A stretch of 64,000 nucleotides of DNA from NCBI RefSeq assembly GCF_018417595.1, contig NZ_CP070982.1, positions 4,081,001 to 4,145,000 of the forward strand, given 5' to 3'. A model generated the notes under the pieces. It ran no database searches. It saw only the letters and a program-made list of their open reading frames with translations, and was not told the DNA's origin. Every line of letters starts with the position of its first letter. The stretch's first letter is position 1. The position numbers and the translations under genes are program-made. Source of the DNA: Pseudomonas entomophila. GTDB taxonomy: Bacteria > Pseudomonadota > Gammaproteobacteria > Pseudomonadales > Pseudomonadaceae. Positions 41,650-50,764 of the stretch are shown here, piece by piece.

Positions 41650-41721
41650 GAATGGGCCCGAAAATCATCTTCAAGGATGCTTATTCTAGGTCCAGACCCT
41701 GCAACCTGCACCTGTGCCAGA

Positions 41722-42930
41722 TCAATCCTGGCTGGTCGCGCCAATGCGGTGCAGCGACAGGTCGGCGCCCTGGAACTCCTGCTCATGGCTGAGGCGCAGG
41801 CCATGCAGCGCCTTGATCAGCCCGTACACGACAAAACCGCCGACCAAGGCCACCACGACACCGCCCAGGCTGCCCAGCAACTGGCTCACCAGGCTGACAC
41901 CGCCCAACCCGCCCAGCGCCGCCTGCCCGAACACGCCACAGGCGATTCCGCCCCAGACGCCACACAGGCCATGCAGCGGCCACACACCCAGCACATCGTC
42001 GATCTTCCAGCGATTCTGTGCCGCGGTGAAGCACCAGACGAACAGGCCACCCGCCACCAGGCCGACCACCAGCGCCCCCACCGGGTGCATCAGGTCGGAA
42101 CCAGCGCAAACCGCCACCAGCCCGGCCAGCGGGCCGTTATGCAGGAAGCCCGGGTCATTGCGCCCTGCCAGCAAGGCCGACAAGGTGCCGCCCACCATCG
42201 CCATCAACGAATTGATCGCCACCAGCCCGCTCACGCCCTGCAGGGTCTGCGCGCTCATGACGTTGAAGCCGAACCAGCCAATGATCAGGATCCAGGAGCC
42301 CAGCGCCAGGAACGGGATGCTCGACGGCGCGAAGGCCACCAGCCGGCCATCGCGATAACGACCGCGACGCGCACCCAGCAGGATGACCGCCGCCAAGGCC
42401 AGCCACCCACCCATGGCATGCACCACCACGGACCCGGCGAAGTCATGGAACGGTGCGCCGAAGCGTGCCTGCAGCCATGCCTGGATACCCAGGTTGCCAT
42501 TCCACACCACCCCTTCGAAGAACGGATAGATGAACGCCACGATCAACGCGGTCGCGCACAACTGCGGTATGAAGCGTGCCCGCTCGGCAATCCCACCCGA
42601 GATGATCGCCGGGATCGCCGCGGCGAAGGTCAGCAGGAAGAAGCACTTGACCAAGGCGTAACCCTGGTCGCGGGCCAGCTCGGCCGCCGGCTGCAGGAAG
42701 CTCACGCCATAGGCGATCCAGTAGCCGATGAAGAAGTACACCAGTGCCGAGATGGCGAAATCACTGAGAATCTTCGACAAGGCGTTGACCTGGTTCTTGT
42801 GGCGCACCGTACCGACCTCGAGGAAGGCGAAGCCGGCATGCATGGCCAGGACCAGGATCGCGCCCATGAGGATGAACAAGGTGTTCGAGCCATGGACCAG
42901 GGAGTCCATCGCGCTGTGCATGTTTTCCAT
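41722..42930 (-). CDS. amt: Ammonium transporter Amt
   Basis: A 402-residue channel with 11 membrane helices expected. Conserved parts include GFAFLEVGTVRHKNQVNALS, NGNLGIQAW, FHDFAGSVVVHAMGG (twin-His region) and FGFNVMSAQTLQ. It imports ammonium. No glnK lies next to it, unlike the main amtB locus, so it is likely a second Amt. Two ATGs (42930 and 42921) are possible, and the second has a GGAAAAC site upstream. I found no sigma-54 promoter with correct spacing. The 302 bases up to the next gene hold no other visible feature. Confidence 0.9.
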   Translation of the reverse strand: MENMHSAMDSLVHGSNTLFILMGAILVLAMHAGFAFLEVGTVRHKNQVNALSKILSDFAISALVYFFIGYWIAYGVSFLQPAAELARDQGYALVKCFFLLTFAAAIPAIISGGIAERARFIPQLCATALIVAFIYPFFEGVVWNGNLGIQAWLQARFGAPFHDFAGSVVVHAMGGWLALAAVILLGARRGRYRDGRLVAFAPSSIPFLALGSWILIIGWFGFNVMSAQTLQGVSGLVAINSLMAMVGGTLSALLAGRNDPGFLHNGPLAGLVAVCAGSDLMHPVGALVVGLVAGGLFVWCFTAAQNRWKIDDVLGVWPLHGLCGVWGGIACGVFGQAALGGLGGVSLVSQLLGSLGGVVVALVGGFVVYGLIKALHGLRLSHEQEFQGADLSLHRIGATSQD

Positions 42931-43232
42931 GAAGTGGCAGACCTGCAAAAAGGCACCAGGACAGTTCAAGAACCGGCATCCCTGCACCTGATCGGTGCCA
43001 GGCCCCTGCTCCATTTCAGTGAACGTGCGGGTGCCTGCGTGGTTTTTTCTTGGGTTTGTCGTGGATTGGGTTAAGGTTTGTCGGTGTCCGCGCGGCTGGC
43101 GCACGCTTTCAGCGCAGGCGCCGGCAGACACGCCCCGATTGATAGCAAGGGCCGTACCAGTCCCTGCCACTGAACCTTCCGCGCGCGCCATTACTCGAAA
43201 TAGCCATACACACCCATAGGGAGAGGCCCTCC

Positions 43233-43544
43233 ATGGCCAGCAAATCGGCAAAGACTGCACAAGACATACTGATGGCTGACTTCCAGGCCCTGGTCCGCGA
43301 CACCGAAAAGCTGCTCGCCGACACCGCCAACCTGGCGGGTGACCAGGCCGATGAACTGCGCGAGCAGATTCACGAGCGCCTGACACAGGCCCGCGAAACC
43401 TTGCAACTGACCCAGGACTCGGTACGCCAGCGCGGCCAGGCCGCCCTCGGCAGTGCCGAGCAGTATGTACAGGAAAACCCCTGGCAGGCCATTGGCATCG
43501 CCGCTGGTGTCGGCTTGCTGATCGGCCTGCTGGCCAAGCGCTGA
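43233..43544 (+). CDS. YqjD/ElaB-type membrane-anchored protein (DUF883)
   Basis: A 103-residue protein with a long charged helix (residues 10-75) and a C-terminal membrane anchor with a glycine-rich helix, WQAIGIAAGVGLLIGLLAKR. In E. coli these proteins tether stationary-phase ribosomes to the membrane. It is the first of three genes on the plus strand, with a 9-base gap to the next. The same gene order occurs in the E. coli yqjCDEK region. Confidence 0.87.
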   Translation: MASKSAKTAQDILMADFQALVRDTEKLLADTANLAGDQADELREQIHERLTQARETLQLTQDSVRQRGQAALGSAEQYVQENPWQAIGIAAGVGLLIGLLAKR

Positions 43545-43553
43545 GAGGTGCCC

Positions 43554-43928
43554 ATGGACAACGACGGCAACGGCGCCGCCACCTCCGGCAGACGCCTGGG
43601 TGCGGCGGTGCTGGGTTTGCTGCACAGCCATATCGAGCTGTTCGGCATCGAGTTGCAGGAACAGAAGGCTCGCACACTGAGCCTGCTGCTGTTCGCCGGG
43701 CTTGCGCTGGTCTTCGCCCTGCTGCTGCTGACCGCCCTGTCCGGGCTGGTGCTGGTGCTGCTGTGGGACAGCTATCGCCTGGCCGGGATCATCGGACTGT
43801 GCGTGTTCTATGGCCTTGCCGCGCTGTACTGCGGCTTGCGCCTGAAAGCCGCAGTGTTCGACGAATCGTCACCGTTCAGCGCCACGCTCGACGAGTTGGC
43901 CAAGGACAGGGAGCGCCTGCTGCCATGA
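43554..43928 (+). CDS. YqjE-like phage-holin-superfamily membrane protein
   Basis: A 124-residue protein with two hydrophobic segments (about residues 43-65 and 68-93; LLLFAGLALVFALLLLTALS) and cytoplasmic ends. It is similar to the Phage_holin_3_6/YqjE family. The ATG at 43554 has AGAGG upstream, so it is chosen over a GTG two codons earlier. It overlaps the next gene by 4 bases (ATGA). Confidence 0.82.
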   Translation: MDNDGNGAATSGRRLGAAVLGLLHSHIELFGIELQEQKARTLSLLLFAGLALVFALLLLTALSGLVLVLLWDSYRLAGIIGLCVFYGLAALYCGLRLKAAVFDESSPFSATLDELAKDRERLLP

Positions 43929-44254
43929 ACCTGCCTGAAATACCTGATACCCGAAACCCACGTGAACTGCGCAAGGCGTTGCTGCGCCTGCGCATGGAAA
44001 TGCACCGCCAACAGATTCGCCACGAATCCACCCAGTTGCTCGAACCGGTGCGTCGACTGCGCGGCATGGGCAATTCATTCGGCGAGGGCCTGGGCGTGCG
44101 GCATGGCTCGCTGTGGGGCCTGGCCGCTGTCGTGGCGCTGGGTTTCCTCACGGGCAAAGGGGTGCGCAGTGGCAACTTGAAGCGCCTGCTGCGCCTGAGC
44201 TCCATCCTGGCACCGCTGATCCGCCTGTTCCTGAGTAACGGCCAACGCCCCTGA
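43925..44254 (+). CDS. Small membrane-associated protein following YqjE, 109 aa
   Basis: Starts MNLPEIPDTRNPRELRKALL with a charged helical N-terminus, and has one hydrophobic segment (about residues 61-77, GSLWGLAAVVALGFLTG) and a basic C-terminus. Coupled to the YqjE gene by an ATGA overlap. It occupies the YqjK position, but I cannot confirm homology. The three genes probably make a stress or stationary-phase membrane set. Confidence 0.75.
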   Translation: MNLPEIPDTRNPRELRKALLRLRMEMHRQQIRHESTQLLEPVRRLRGMGNSFGEGLGVRHGSLWGLAAVVALGFLTGKGVRSGNLKRLLRLSSILAPLIRLFLSNGQRP

Positions 44255-44329
44255 TTGCTGCGTGCCCGTGCTTGCACGGGCGCGCCAGACACTGGAAGCT
44301 ATGCCGACTCAACGACGGGAGAACAAGCC

Positions 44330-45661
44330 TTGGACTGGCACACCCTGCTGACCCGCGAACGCCTGGGCAAGGCCCTCGGCAGCTCTGAAGAACTGGGCCG
44401 CAGCCCCTTCCACAAGGACCACGACCGGGTCATCTTCTCTGGCGCCTTCCGCCGCCTGGGGCGCAAGACCCAGGTGCATCCGGTCACCAGCAACGATCAC
44501 ATCCACACCCGCCTGACCCATTCGCTGGAAGTGAGCTGCGTCGGCCGCTCGCTGGGCATGCGCGTGGGCGAGACCCTGCGCGACAGGCTGCCAGACTGGT
44601 GCGAACCCAACGACCTGGGGATGATCGTGCAGTCTTCCTGCCTGGCCCACGACATTGGCAACCCTCCATTTGGCCACTCCGGCGAAGACGCCATACGCCA
44701 CTGGTTCCAGCAAGCGGCCAGACGTGGCTGGCTGGACGACATGACGGATGACGAACGTGCCGACTTCCTGAATTTCGAAGGCAACGCCCAAGGTTTTCGC
44801 GTCCTCACCCAACTCGAATACCACCAATTCGATGGTGGCATGCGCCTGACATACGCCACCCTAGGCGCCTATCTCAAGTACCCCTGGACCGCTCGCCACG
44901 CCGATGCCCTGGGCTACAAAAAACACAAGTTCGGCTGCTACCAGAGCGAGCTGCCGCTGCTCGAGCAGATCGCAGGCAAGCTTGGCCTGCCTCAGCTCGA
45001 ACACCAGCGCTGGGCCCGCCATCCCTTGGTCTACCTGATGGAGGCGGCCGACGATATCTGCTACGCCTTGATCGACCTTGAGGACGGCCTGGAAATGGAC
45101 CTGTTGCAGTACGCCGAAGTCGAGGCGCTGCTGCTCGACCTGGTCGGTGACGACCTGCCGGAAACCTATCGTCAGCTCGGGCCAGGAGCATCGCGCCGGC
45201 GCAAGCTGGCAATCCTGCGGGGCAAGGCGATCGAACACCTGACCAATGCCGCCGCCCTCGCCTTCGTCGAACAGCAGGATGCCTTGCTTGCCGGACGACT
45301 ACCGGGCGACCTGGTCGAACACATGCACGGCCCGGCCCAGCGTTGCGTACTGCAAGCCAAGGACATGGCCCGCAAGAAGATCTTTCAGGACAAGCGCAAG
45401 ACGCTTCAGGAGATCGGCGCCTACACCACCCTGGAAATCCTCCTCAATACCTTCTGCAGTGCCGCCCTGGAACAGCACGGCGGACGCACGCCTTCGTTCA
45501 AGAGCCAGCGCGTGCTTGACCTGATCGGCAACAACGCACCCGATCCGCACGGTACCTTGCACGACGCTTACCTGCGCATGCTCGACTTCATCGCTGGCAT
45601 GACCGATGGCTATGCCAGCGAAATGGCCAGCGAGATGACCGGACGCTCCAGCCCGACATAA
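44330..45661 (+). CDS. dgt: dGTP triphosphohydrolase (HD domain)
   Basis: A 443-residue metal enzyme that hydrolyses dGTP to deoxyguanosine and triphosphate, controlling dNTP pools. HD motifs are His64 in RLTHSLEVS and His107-Asp108 in [17 protein letters not shown]. The start is TTG at 44330, since GGGAGAA lies 6 bases ahead and the sequence [13 protein letters not shown] matches the family. No in-frame ATG is available near it. Confidence 0.93.
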   Translation: MDWHTLLTRERLGKALGSSEELGRSPFHKDHDRVIFSGAFRRLGRKTQVHPVTSNDHIHTRLTHSLEVSCVGRSLGMRVGETLRDRLPDWCEPNDLGMIVQSSCLAHDIGNPPFGHSGEDAIRHWFQQAARRGWLDDMTDDERADFLNFEGNAQGFRVLTQLEYHQFDGGMRLTYATLGAYLKYPWTARHADALGYKKHKFGCYQSELPLLEQIAGKLGLPQLEHQRWARHPLVYLMEAADDICYALIDLEDGLEMDLLQYAEVEALLLDLVGDDLPETYRQLGPGASRRRKLAILRGKAIEHLTNAAALAFVEQQDALLAGRLPGDLVEHMHGPAQRCVLQAKDMARKKIFQDKRKTLQEIGAYTTLEILLNTFCSAALEQHGGRTPSFKSQRVLDLIGNNAPDPHGTLHDAYLRMLDFIAGMTDGYASEMASEMTGRSSPT

Positions 45662-45674
45662 CGGACATGCAGCA

Positions 45675-45701
45675 GTGATGACGGCGTAGGCCGTCAATCA
45701 C
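45675..45701 (+). terminator. Hairpin after dgt
   Basis: GTGATGACGGC - GTAG - GCCGTC-A-ATCAC, an 11-bp stem with one bulged base, 13 bases after the dgt stop. It is followed by TGAGTTAATC, with no strong T-tract. Confidence 0.5.
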
Positions 45702-45712
45702 TGAGTTAATCT

Positions 45713-45728
45713 GTAAGAAACTTCTTAC
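45713..45728. promoter_or_regulatory. 16-bp palindrome upstream of the BvgA-like gene
   Basis: GTAAGAA-AC-TTCTTAC, a 7+2+7 inverted repeat in the AT-rich 285-base gap before the response regulator gene. It could be an operator or a nucleoid-protein region. No regulator is suggested. Confidence 0.45.
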
Positions 45729-45946
45729 TTCCTGGCGACAGTTCAAAACACAATTTTAATTTTTCGCAAAAATATCCAGAAATTCGAGCGACGAGCCACT
45801 CAATCTCCACACGCCCTGTAGCAAGATATCGATTTAGCTGTAAGCAATTTCCTATATATAGTTTTCTAACTAACCTTCCCTGCCCGCCGACATTCATCTG
45901 AGCTAATGTGCCGACTGTTTTCGTCACGCCGCATGGAATATTTGAT

Positions 45947-46567
45947 ATGCACTCAGTATTTATTGTCGACGACCACCCGGTAATCCGCCTGGCTATCCGG
46001 ATGTTGCTGGAAAATCAGAATTACACGGTGGTTGGCGAATCGGACAATGGCGTCGATGCCATACAGATGATTCGCGAAACACGCCCGGACCTGGTAATCC
46101 TGGACATCAGCCTACCCAAGCTCGACGGCCTGGAAATGCTGTCCCGCCTACAGACCATGGCCATCCCCCTCAAGGTTCTGGTACTGACCGCGCAATCGCC
46201 AGCGCTGTTCGCGATCCGTTGCATGCACTCGGGTGCAGCCGGTTACGTCTGCAAACAGGAAGACCTGAGCGAGTTGCTCAGTGCCATAAAGGCGGTGCTT
46301 TCCGGCTATAACTACTTCCCCAGCCAGGCACTCAATCCGGCCCAGGTAGATCGAGGGCAGGAGCTGGAACTGTTCCGCCAGGTGAACGACCGGGAGCTGA
46401 TGGTCTTGCAACTCTTCGCGCAGGGCAGAAGCAACAAGGAGATTGCCAAGGGTATGTTCCTCAGCAACAAGACCGTCAGCACCTACAAAAAGCGCCTTAT
46501 GCACAAACTGCGCGCAAACACGCTGGTGGAACTGATCGACATCGCCAAACGCAACGCGTTAGTCTGA
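45947..46567 (+). CDS. NarL-family response regulator, BvgA/EvgA-like
   Basis: A 206-residue protein. The receiver starts HSVFIVDDHPVIRLAIRMLL, with Asp53 in VILDISLPKLD and Lys in AGYVCKQEDL. The C-terminal HTH contains DRELMVLQLFAQGRSNKE and FLSNKTVSTYKKRLMHKLRA. It resembles BvgA/EvgA, which receive phosphate from a hybrid kinase, and such a kinase follows after 7 bases. An alternative in-frame ATG is 13 codons upstream (45908). Confidence 0.9.
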   Translation: MHSVFIVDDHPVIRLAIRMLLENQNYTVVGESDNGVDAIQMIRETRPDLVILDISLPKLDGLEMLSRLQTMAIPLKVLVLTAQSPALFAIRCMHSGAAGYVCKQEDLSELLSAIKAVLSGYNYFPSQALNPAQVDRGQELELFRQVNDRELMVLQLFAQGRSNKEIAKGMFLSNKTVSTYKKRLMHKLRANTLVELIDIAKRNALV

Positions 46568-46574
46568 GGTCACG

Positions 46575-49500
46575 ATGTGGAGGTACATTGCGACATCCCT
46601 GCTCTGCCTGAGCCTCGGCACCCCCCTGCAGGGTGCCTGCGTATCCAATTACCCAGGCCAGACATACACCCTGCTCAGCCGCGCTTCACCGACATCGGCC
46701 CAACCCACGCTCACCCCGGCCCAACGTGATTGGCTCACTACCCGTCAGGAACTGGTCCTGGGAACATCGGCACCGGATTATCCACCGTTCGACATTGCCA
46801 CCCGCGGCAATGAGTACCAGGGGCTCACCGCAGACTACGCTGGCGTGATCGGCAACGCCCTCGGCCTGCCGGTCCGTGTGCAACGCTTCCCCAGTCGGGC
46901 CGCAGCGGTCGCCGCCTTGAAGAATGGCCAGATCGACCTGCTGGGAAGCGCCAATGGCTACGAAGCCTCGACGCAAGGCCTGGCCCTGTCACGGCCCTAT
47001 GCCATCGACCAACCGGTGCTGGTGACCCGCGAAGACGAGACACGCGCACTGGATACAGGCCTGGACGGCATGCGCCTGAGCATGCTCTACCACTACCTGC
47101 CATCCGAAGAAATCAACGCCACCTACCCCCAGGCCGAGCTCCTGACCTTCGAGTCGTCCACCCAGGCGCTGAACGCGGTAGCCTTCGAGCAAGCCGACGT
47201 GTTCATCGGCGACACCGTGTCCACTCACTACCTGATCAGTCGCGGCCACCTGCCACGCCTGCGCATGGCCAACTTTGGCAAGCACGAGGCCGTAGGATTC
47301 AGTTTTGCCTTGCGCGACAACGACAGGATGCTGCTGACGTTGGTCGATGCTGCGCTGGAAGCCCAGTCAAACAGTACACGAAACGACATCTTCAAACGCT
47401 GGAGCGCCAGCAGTGGCAGCTTGCTGACCGACCGCAAGCTGCAATTGTCGCCCCGGGAGGACCAGTGGTTGCGCGAGCATCCGGTGATGCGGGTGGTGGT
47501 CAACGATACCGCTGCCCCCCTGACCTTTTTCGACAGCAACGACCGCCTGCGCGGTATCGTCGCCGATCTGCTTGAGCTCATTCGACTGCGTACCGGCCTG
47601 CGCTTCGAGATCCAGCGTGCCAGTGGCGACGGCGACATGATCGAGCAACTTGAATCGGGCCGTACCGACATCATCGCCACCCATTCCACCGATTCGCGTC
47701 GCACCAACGCATTGCAGGTCAGCAGGCCCTACCTGGAAAGTGCCTATGTGCTGGTCGGTCGTAGCGGAGCCGATCAACCCAGCTCACTGAAGCTGCTCAA
47801 GGGCAAGCGCGTAGCCGTCCCTCGCGACAGCAGCGTGGCAGCCCTACTGACCACCCGCCACCCGCAGGTTCGCCAGGTTGCAACGGAGAGCGCCTACTAC
47901 GCCATGGCGCTGCTCAGCAGCGGTGCCGTGGATGCGGTGATCGCCACCCTGATCGATGCCAACCACATGGTGGCGACCGGCAGTGACCTGGTTATCCGCA
48001 GCACGGTCGGCACGGAACCGGCTACCTTCTCGATGGCAACTACCGCCCAGGCCAGTGAGTTGGCGTCGATACTCGACAAGGCGCTACTGAGCATATCTCC
48101 AGAAGAGCTCGGGGTGATCAACAGCCGTTGGAAGGACCACGGCGTGCGCGATGACACCTACTGGCGCCATTACCGCAAGATCATCGTGCAAGTGGTCGGT
48201 GTCATCGGCATGCTATTGGTACTTGCGCTGATCTGGAACGCACGCCTGCGCCGCCAGATCAAGCAACGCCAACGTGCGGAACGAGCCCTGAACGACCAAC
48301 TGGAGTTCATGGGCGCCTTGCTCAACGGCACCCCCCACCCAATGTATGTACGCGACCACGAAGGTCGCTTGCAGAGTTGCAACGACAGCTACCTGCAAGC
48401 GGTTGGTGCCAGCCCCGAGCAGGTCATCGGCAAGCGCCTGGAGGATACCCCGTTCTGCGATTGTGACTACACCCAGCAGATACAGGACGAGTACCAACGC
48501 GTCATGGCGCAGGGCAAACCGCTGATCATGGACCGTCCCTTGCGCCTGAAAGACCAGGAACTGACGATCTATCACTGGATCCTTCCCTATCGCGACTCGC
48601 TGGGCGAAATGCAAGGCATCATCGGCGGTTGGATCGACATCAGCGAACGCCGCAACCTGGTCCAGGACCTGCGCCTGGCCAAACAGCAAGCAGATGACGC
48701 GAACCGCGCCAAGAGCACTTTCCTCGCCACCATCAGCCATGAGATCCGCACACCGATGAACGCGTTGATCGGTATGCTGGAGCTGGCCCTGCGCCGCGCA
48801 GAGCAGGGCCAGCTCGATCGACCTGCCTTGGAAATCGCCCACCATTCGGCCCAGGACCTGCTCGGCCTCATCGGCGATATCCTGGATATCGCTCGCATCG
48901 AATCCGGCCACCTGAGCCTCGCGCCTGAACCCGTCGACCTGGCCATGCTGATCGAGTCCGTCGGCCGGGTATTCGACGGCCTGGCCCGCCACAAAGGCCT
49001 GGCATTGAAGGTGGCCATCACCGACGCGGCGCGTTGTCATGTGATGCTTGATCCACTGCGTTTCAAGCAGGTGCTGTCGAACCTGGTCAGCAACGCGATC
49101 AAATTCACCGAGCAGGGGCAGGTGCGCATCAGCGCGAAACTGCGCAACGACAACGAACGGATGGCCCCCACCCTTGACCTGGAGGTGCGTGACAGCGGAA
49201 TCGGCATCCACGAGGAAGACATGCAGCGACTGTTCATGCCCTTCGCCCAGGCCAATCCCTACAGTGATGGCGCCCGGGCCGGCACCGGACTGGGGCTGGT
49301 CATCAGTCGCAACCTGTGCGCGATGATGGGGGGCGACCTGAGCCTGCAAAGCCTGCAAGGTGTGGGAACGCGCGTACGCCTCACCATGCCCCTGCAATGT
49401 GTGGCCCCCGCAGAACCGCTCCCCCGCATGGCCACGGACATCGTACAGCCGGATGCACGCCTGAAGACCCTGGTGATCGACGACCATCCCGCCAACTTGC

Positions 49501-50207
49501 TGCTCATGGCACAACAGTTGAGCTATCTGGGGCTGCGCCAGGAGAGCGCGCGCGATGGTCGCGAAGGGTTGCGCAAGTGGCGTGAAGGCTGTTTCGATGT
49601 CTTGATCGTCGACTGCAACATGCCGGGCATGAATGGTTATGAACTGGCCCGGACAGTGCGCGCCGAAGAGCACCTGCACGGCCGCCCGCGCTGCACCATG
49701 CTCGGCTACACCGCCAACGCCCAACCTGAAGTGCGCCAGCAATGCCTGGATGCAGGCATGGATGACTGCCTGCTCAAACCCATCGGCCTGCAACTGCTCG
49801 GCCAACGCCTTGCGAGCATCGCTCGCCACGGCAGGCCGTGCAATGGTTGTGACGAGCCCGGGCATCGCTTCGACCTGGACGGCCTGAGCGCCATCGTCGG
49901 CGACAACGCCAACGACCGCGACCGTATACTGAGCACCTTGTACCAGAGCCTGCAGCAAGACCTGATCACACTGATGGCAATCGACCCACGGCAACAGGCG
50001 GATGAACTGGCGGCCCAGGCACACAAGATCCTCAGCGCGGCGAGGATGCTGGATGCGAGATCGTTGATTCAGGCATGCGAAGCGCTCGAGGAACCTGGTT
50101 TGTCCCAGCACGAGCTGAAAGTACGCCGTCAGGCATTGGCACGGCATATGCGCCGTGTGGAGAAAGCCCTGGCCAGGCAATTGTGCAACCTGGCCGAGGC
50201 GGAGTAA
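46575..50207 (+). CDS. BvgS/EvgS-like hybrid sensor kinase
   Basis: A 1210-residue unorthodox kinase. It has a signal peptide, two periplasmic solute-binding-type domains (about residues 55-285 and 295-530), TM near 537-555 and a PAS domain (about 575-685). The HisKA has His722 (ATISHEIRTPMN), then HATPase, a receiver with Asp1013 (IVDCNMPGMNGYE) and a C-terminal HPt. In the HPt, His1150 is present (AQAHKILSAARML), but the usual Lys-Gly three and four residues on is Leu-Ser. It should feed the BvgA-like regulator 7 bases upstream. The Venus-flytrap sensors suggest a small organic ligand. Confidence 0.92.
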   Translation: MWRYIATSLLCLSLGTPLQGACVSNYPGQTYTLLSRASPTSAQPTLTPAQRDWLTTRQELVLGTSAPDYPPFDIATRGNEYQGLTADYAGVIGNALGLPVRVQRFPSRAAAVAALKNGQIDLLGSANGYEASTQGLALSRPYAIDQPVLVTREDETRALDTGLDGMRLSMLYHYLPSEEINATYPQAELLTFESSTQALNAVAFEQADVFIGDTVSTHYLISRGHLPRLRMANFGKHEAVGFSFALRDNDRMLLTLVDAALEAQSNSTRNDIFKRWSASSGSLLTDRKLQLSPREDQWLREHPVMRVVVNDTAAPLTFFDSNDRLRGIVADLLELIRLRTGLRFEIQRASGDGDMIEQLESGRTDIIATHSTDSRRTNALQVSRPYLESAYVLVGRSGADQPSSLKLLKGKRVAVPRDSSVAALLTTRHPQVRQVATESAYYAMALLSSGAVDAVIATLIDANHMVATGSDLVIRSTVGTEPATFSMATTAQASELASILDKALLSISPEELGVINSRWKDHGVRDDTYWRHYRKIIVQVVGVIGMLLVLALIWNARLRRQIKQRQRAERALNDQLEFMGALLNGTPHPMYVRDHEGRLQSCNDSYLQAVGASPEQVIGKRLEDTPFCDCDYTQQIQDEYQRVMAQGKPLIMDRPLRLKDQELTIYHWILPYRDSLGEMQGIIGGWIDISERRNLVQDLRLAKQQADDANRAKSTFLATISHEIRTPMNALIGMLELALRRAEQGQLDRPALEIAHHSAQDLLGLIGDILDIARIESGHLSLAPEPVDLAMLIESVGRVFDGLARHKGLALKVAITDAARCHVMLDPLRFKQVLSNLVSNAIKFTEQGQVRISAKLRNDNERMAPTLDLEVRDSGIGIHEEDMQRLFMPFAQANPYSDGARAGTGLGLVISRNLCAMMGGDLSLQSLQGVGTRVRLTMPLQCVAPAEPLPRMATDIVQPDARLKTLVIDDHPANLLLMAQQLSYLGLRQESARDGREGLRKWREGCFDVLIVDCNMPGMNGYELARTVRAEEHLHGRPRCTMLGYTANAQPEVRQQCLDAGMDDCLLKPIGLQLLGQRLASIARHGRPCNGCDEPGHRFDLDGLSAIVGDNANDRDRILSTLYQSLQQDLITLMAIDPRQQADELAAQAHKILSAARMLDARSLIQACEALEEPGLSQHELKVRRQALARHMRRVEKALARQLCNLAEAE

Positions 50208-50235
50208 GCGGCACAGCGACTGTGCCGCCCACCGA

Positions 50236-50580
50236 TCACGATGCCGGGTTGATCGGCTTTTCCGGGTACCAGGCGTCCAGCAGCGGGCTGACTTCGATGT
50301 TGGTCAGTTCGCTGCGGCCTTTGAGCCAGGCTTCGACAGCGGCGCGCTGTTCTTCGGTGACCGAGCCACGCTCGGCCTTGCAGACCAGACCGAAATCGTC
50401 GCCGCCGACATAGTCCAGGCCATTTGCATCCATGGCTTCAGCCAGGAAGGCGTCGAGGAAGGCATCGATGGCTTCATCGGACAGGTCTTCCTTGAAACCC
50501 AGGTTCAGTTCGAAACCCAGCTCCTGGAATTCGTCCACGCACAGTTTCTTGCGCAGGCGACGGGAACGGTTGGTAGCCAT
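50236..50580 (-). CDS. yggL: YggL-family 50S ribosome-binding protein
   Basis: A 114-residue protein starting MATNRSRRLRKKLCVDEFQE, with FVDFLDAFL-like acidic helices and DDFGLVCKAERGSVTEEQR. It matches the YggL_50S_bp (DUF469) family, which binds the large subunit and may affect assembly. It converges on the kinase gene with a 28-base gap. Confidence 0.87.
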   Translation of the reverse strand: MATNRSRRLRKKLCVDEFQELGFELNLGFKEDLSDEAIDAFLDAFLAEAMDANGLDYVGGDDFGLVCKAERGSVTEEQRAAVEAWLKGRSELTNIEVSPLLDAWYPEKPINPAS

Positions 50581-50764
50581 GAAACAATCCTCTCAAGTAA
50601 TTACGCGCGGCACTTTACCAGTTTCCAGCGCCCAGCGGCGCTTTTCCGTCGAATACAGCCCATCGACGCTACGCTTGGGGCATAATGCGCACTCTATTCG
50701 TCCTGGGGCCATCATTTTCTTACAGCCCCGTTACCCTTTTCCCTCGTGCAGGGTTCATACCTTT

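Noticed and set aside
42975..43010. Possible sigma-54 promoter for the ammonium transporter (CCTGGCACCG on the minus strand)
   Set aside because: The GG-N10-GC spacing needed for sigma-54 is not met; the GC falls two bases too far.
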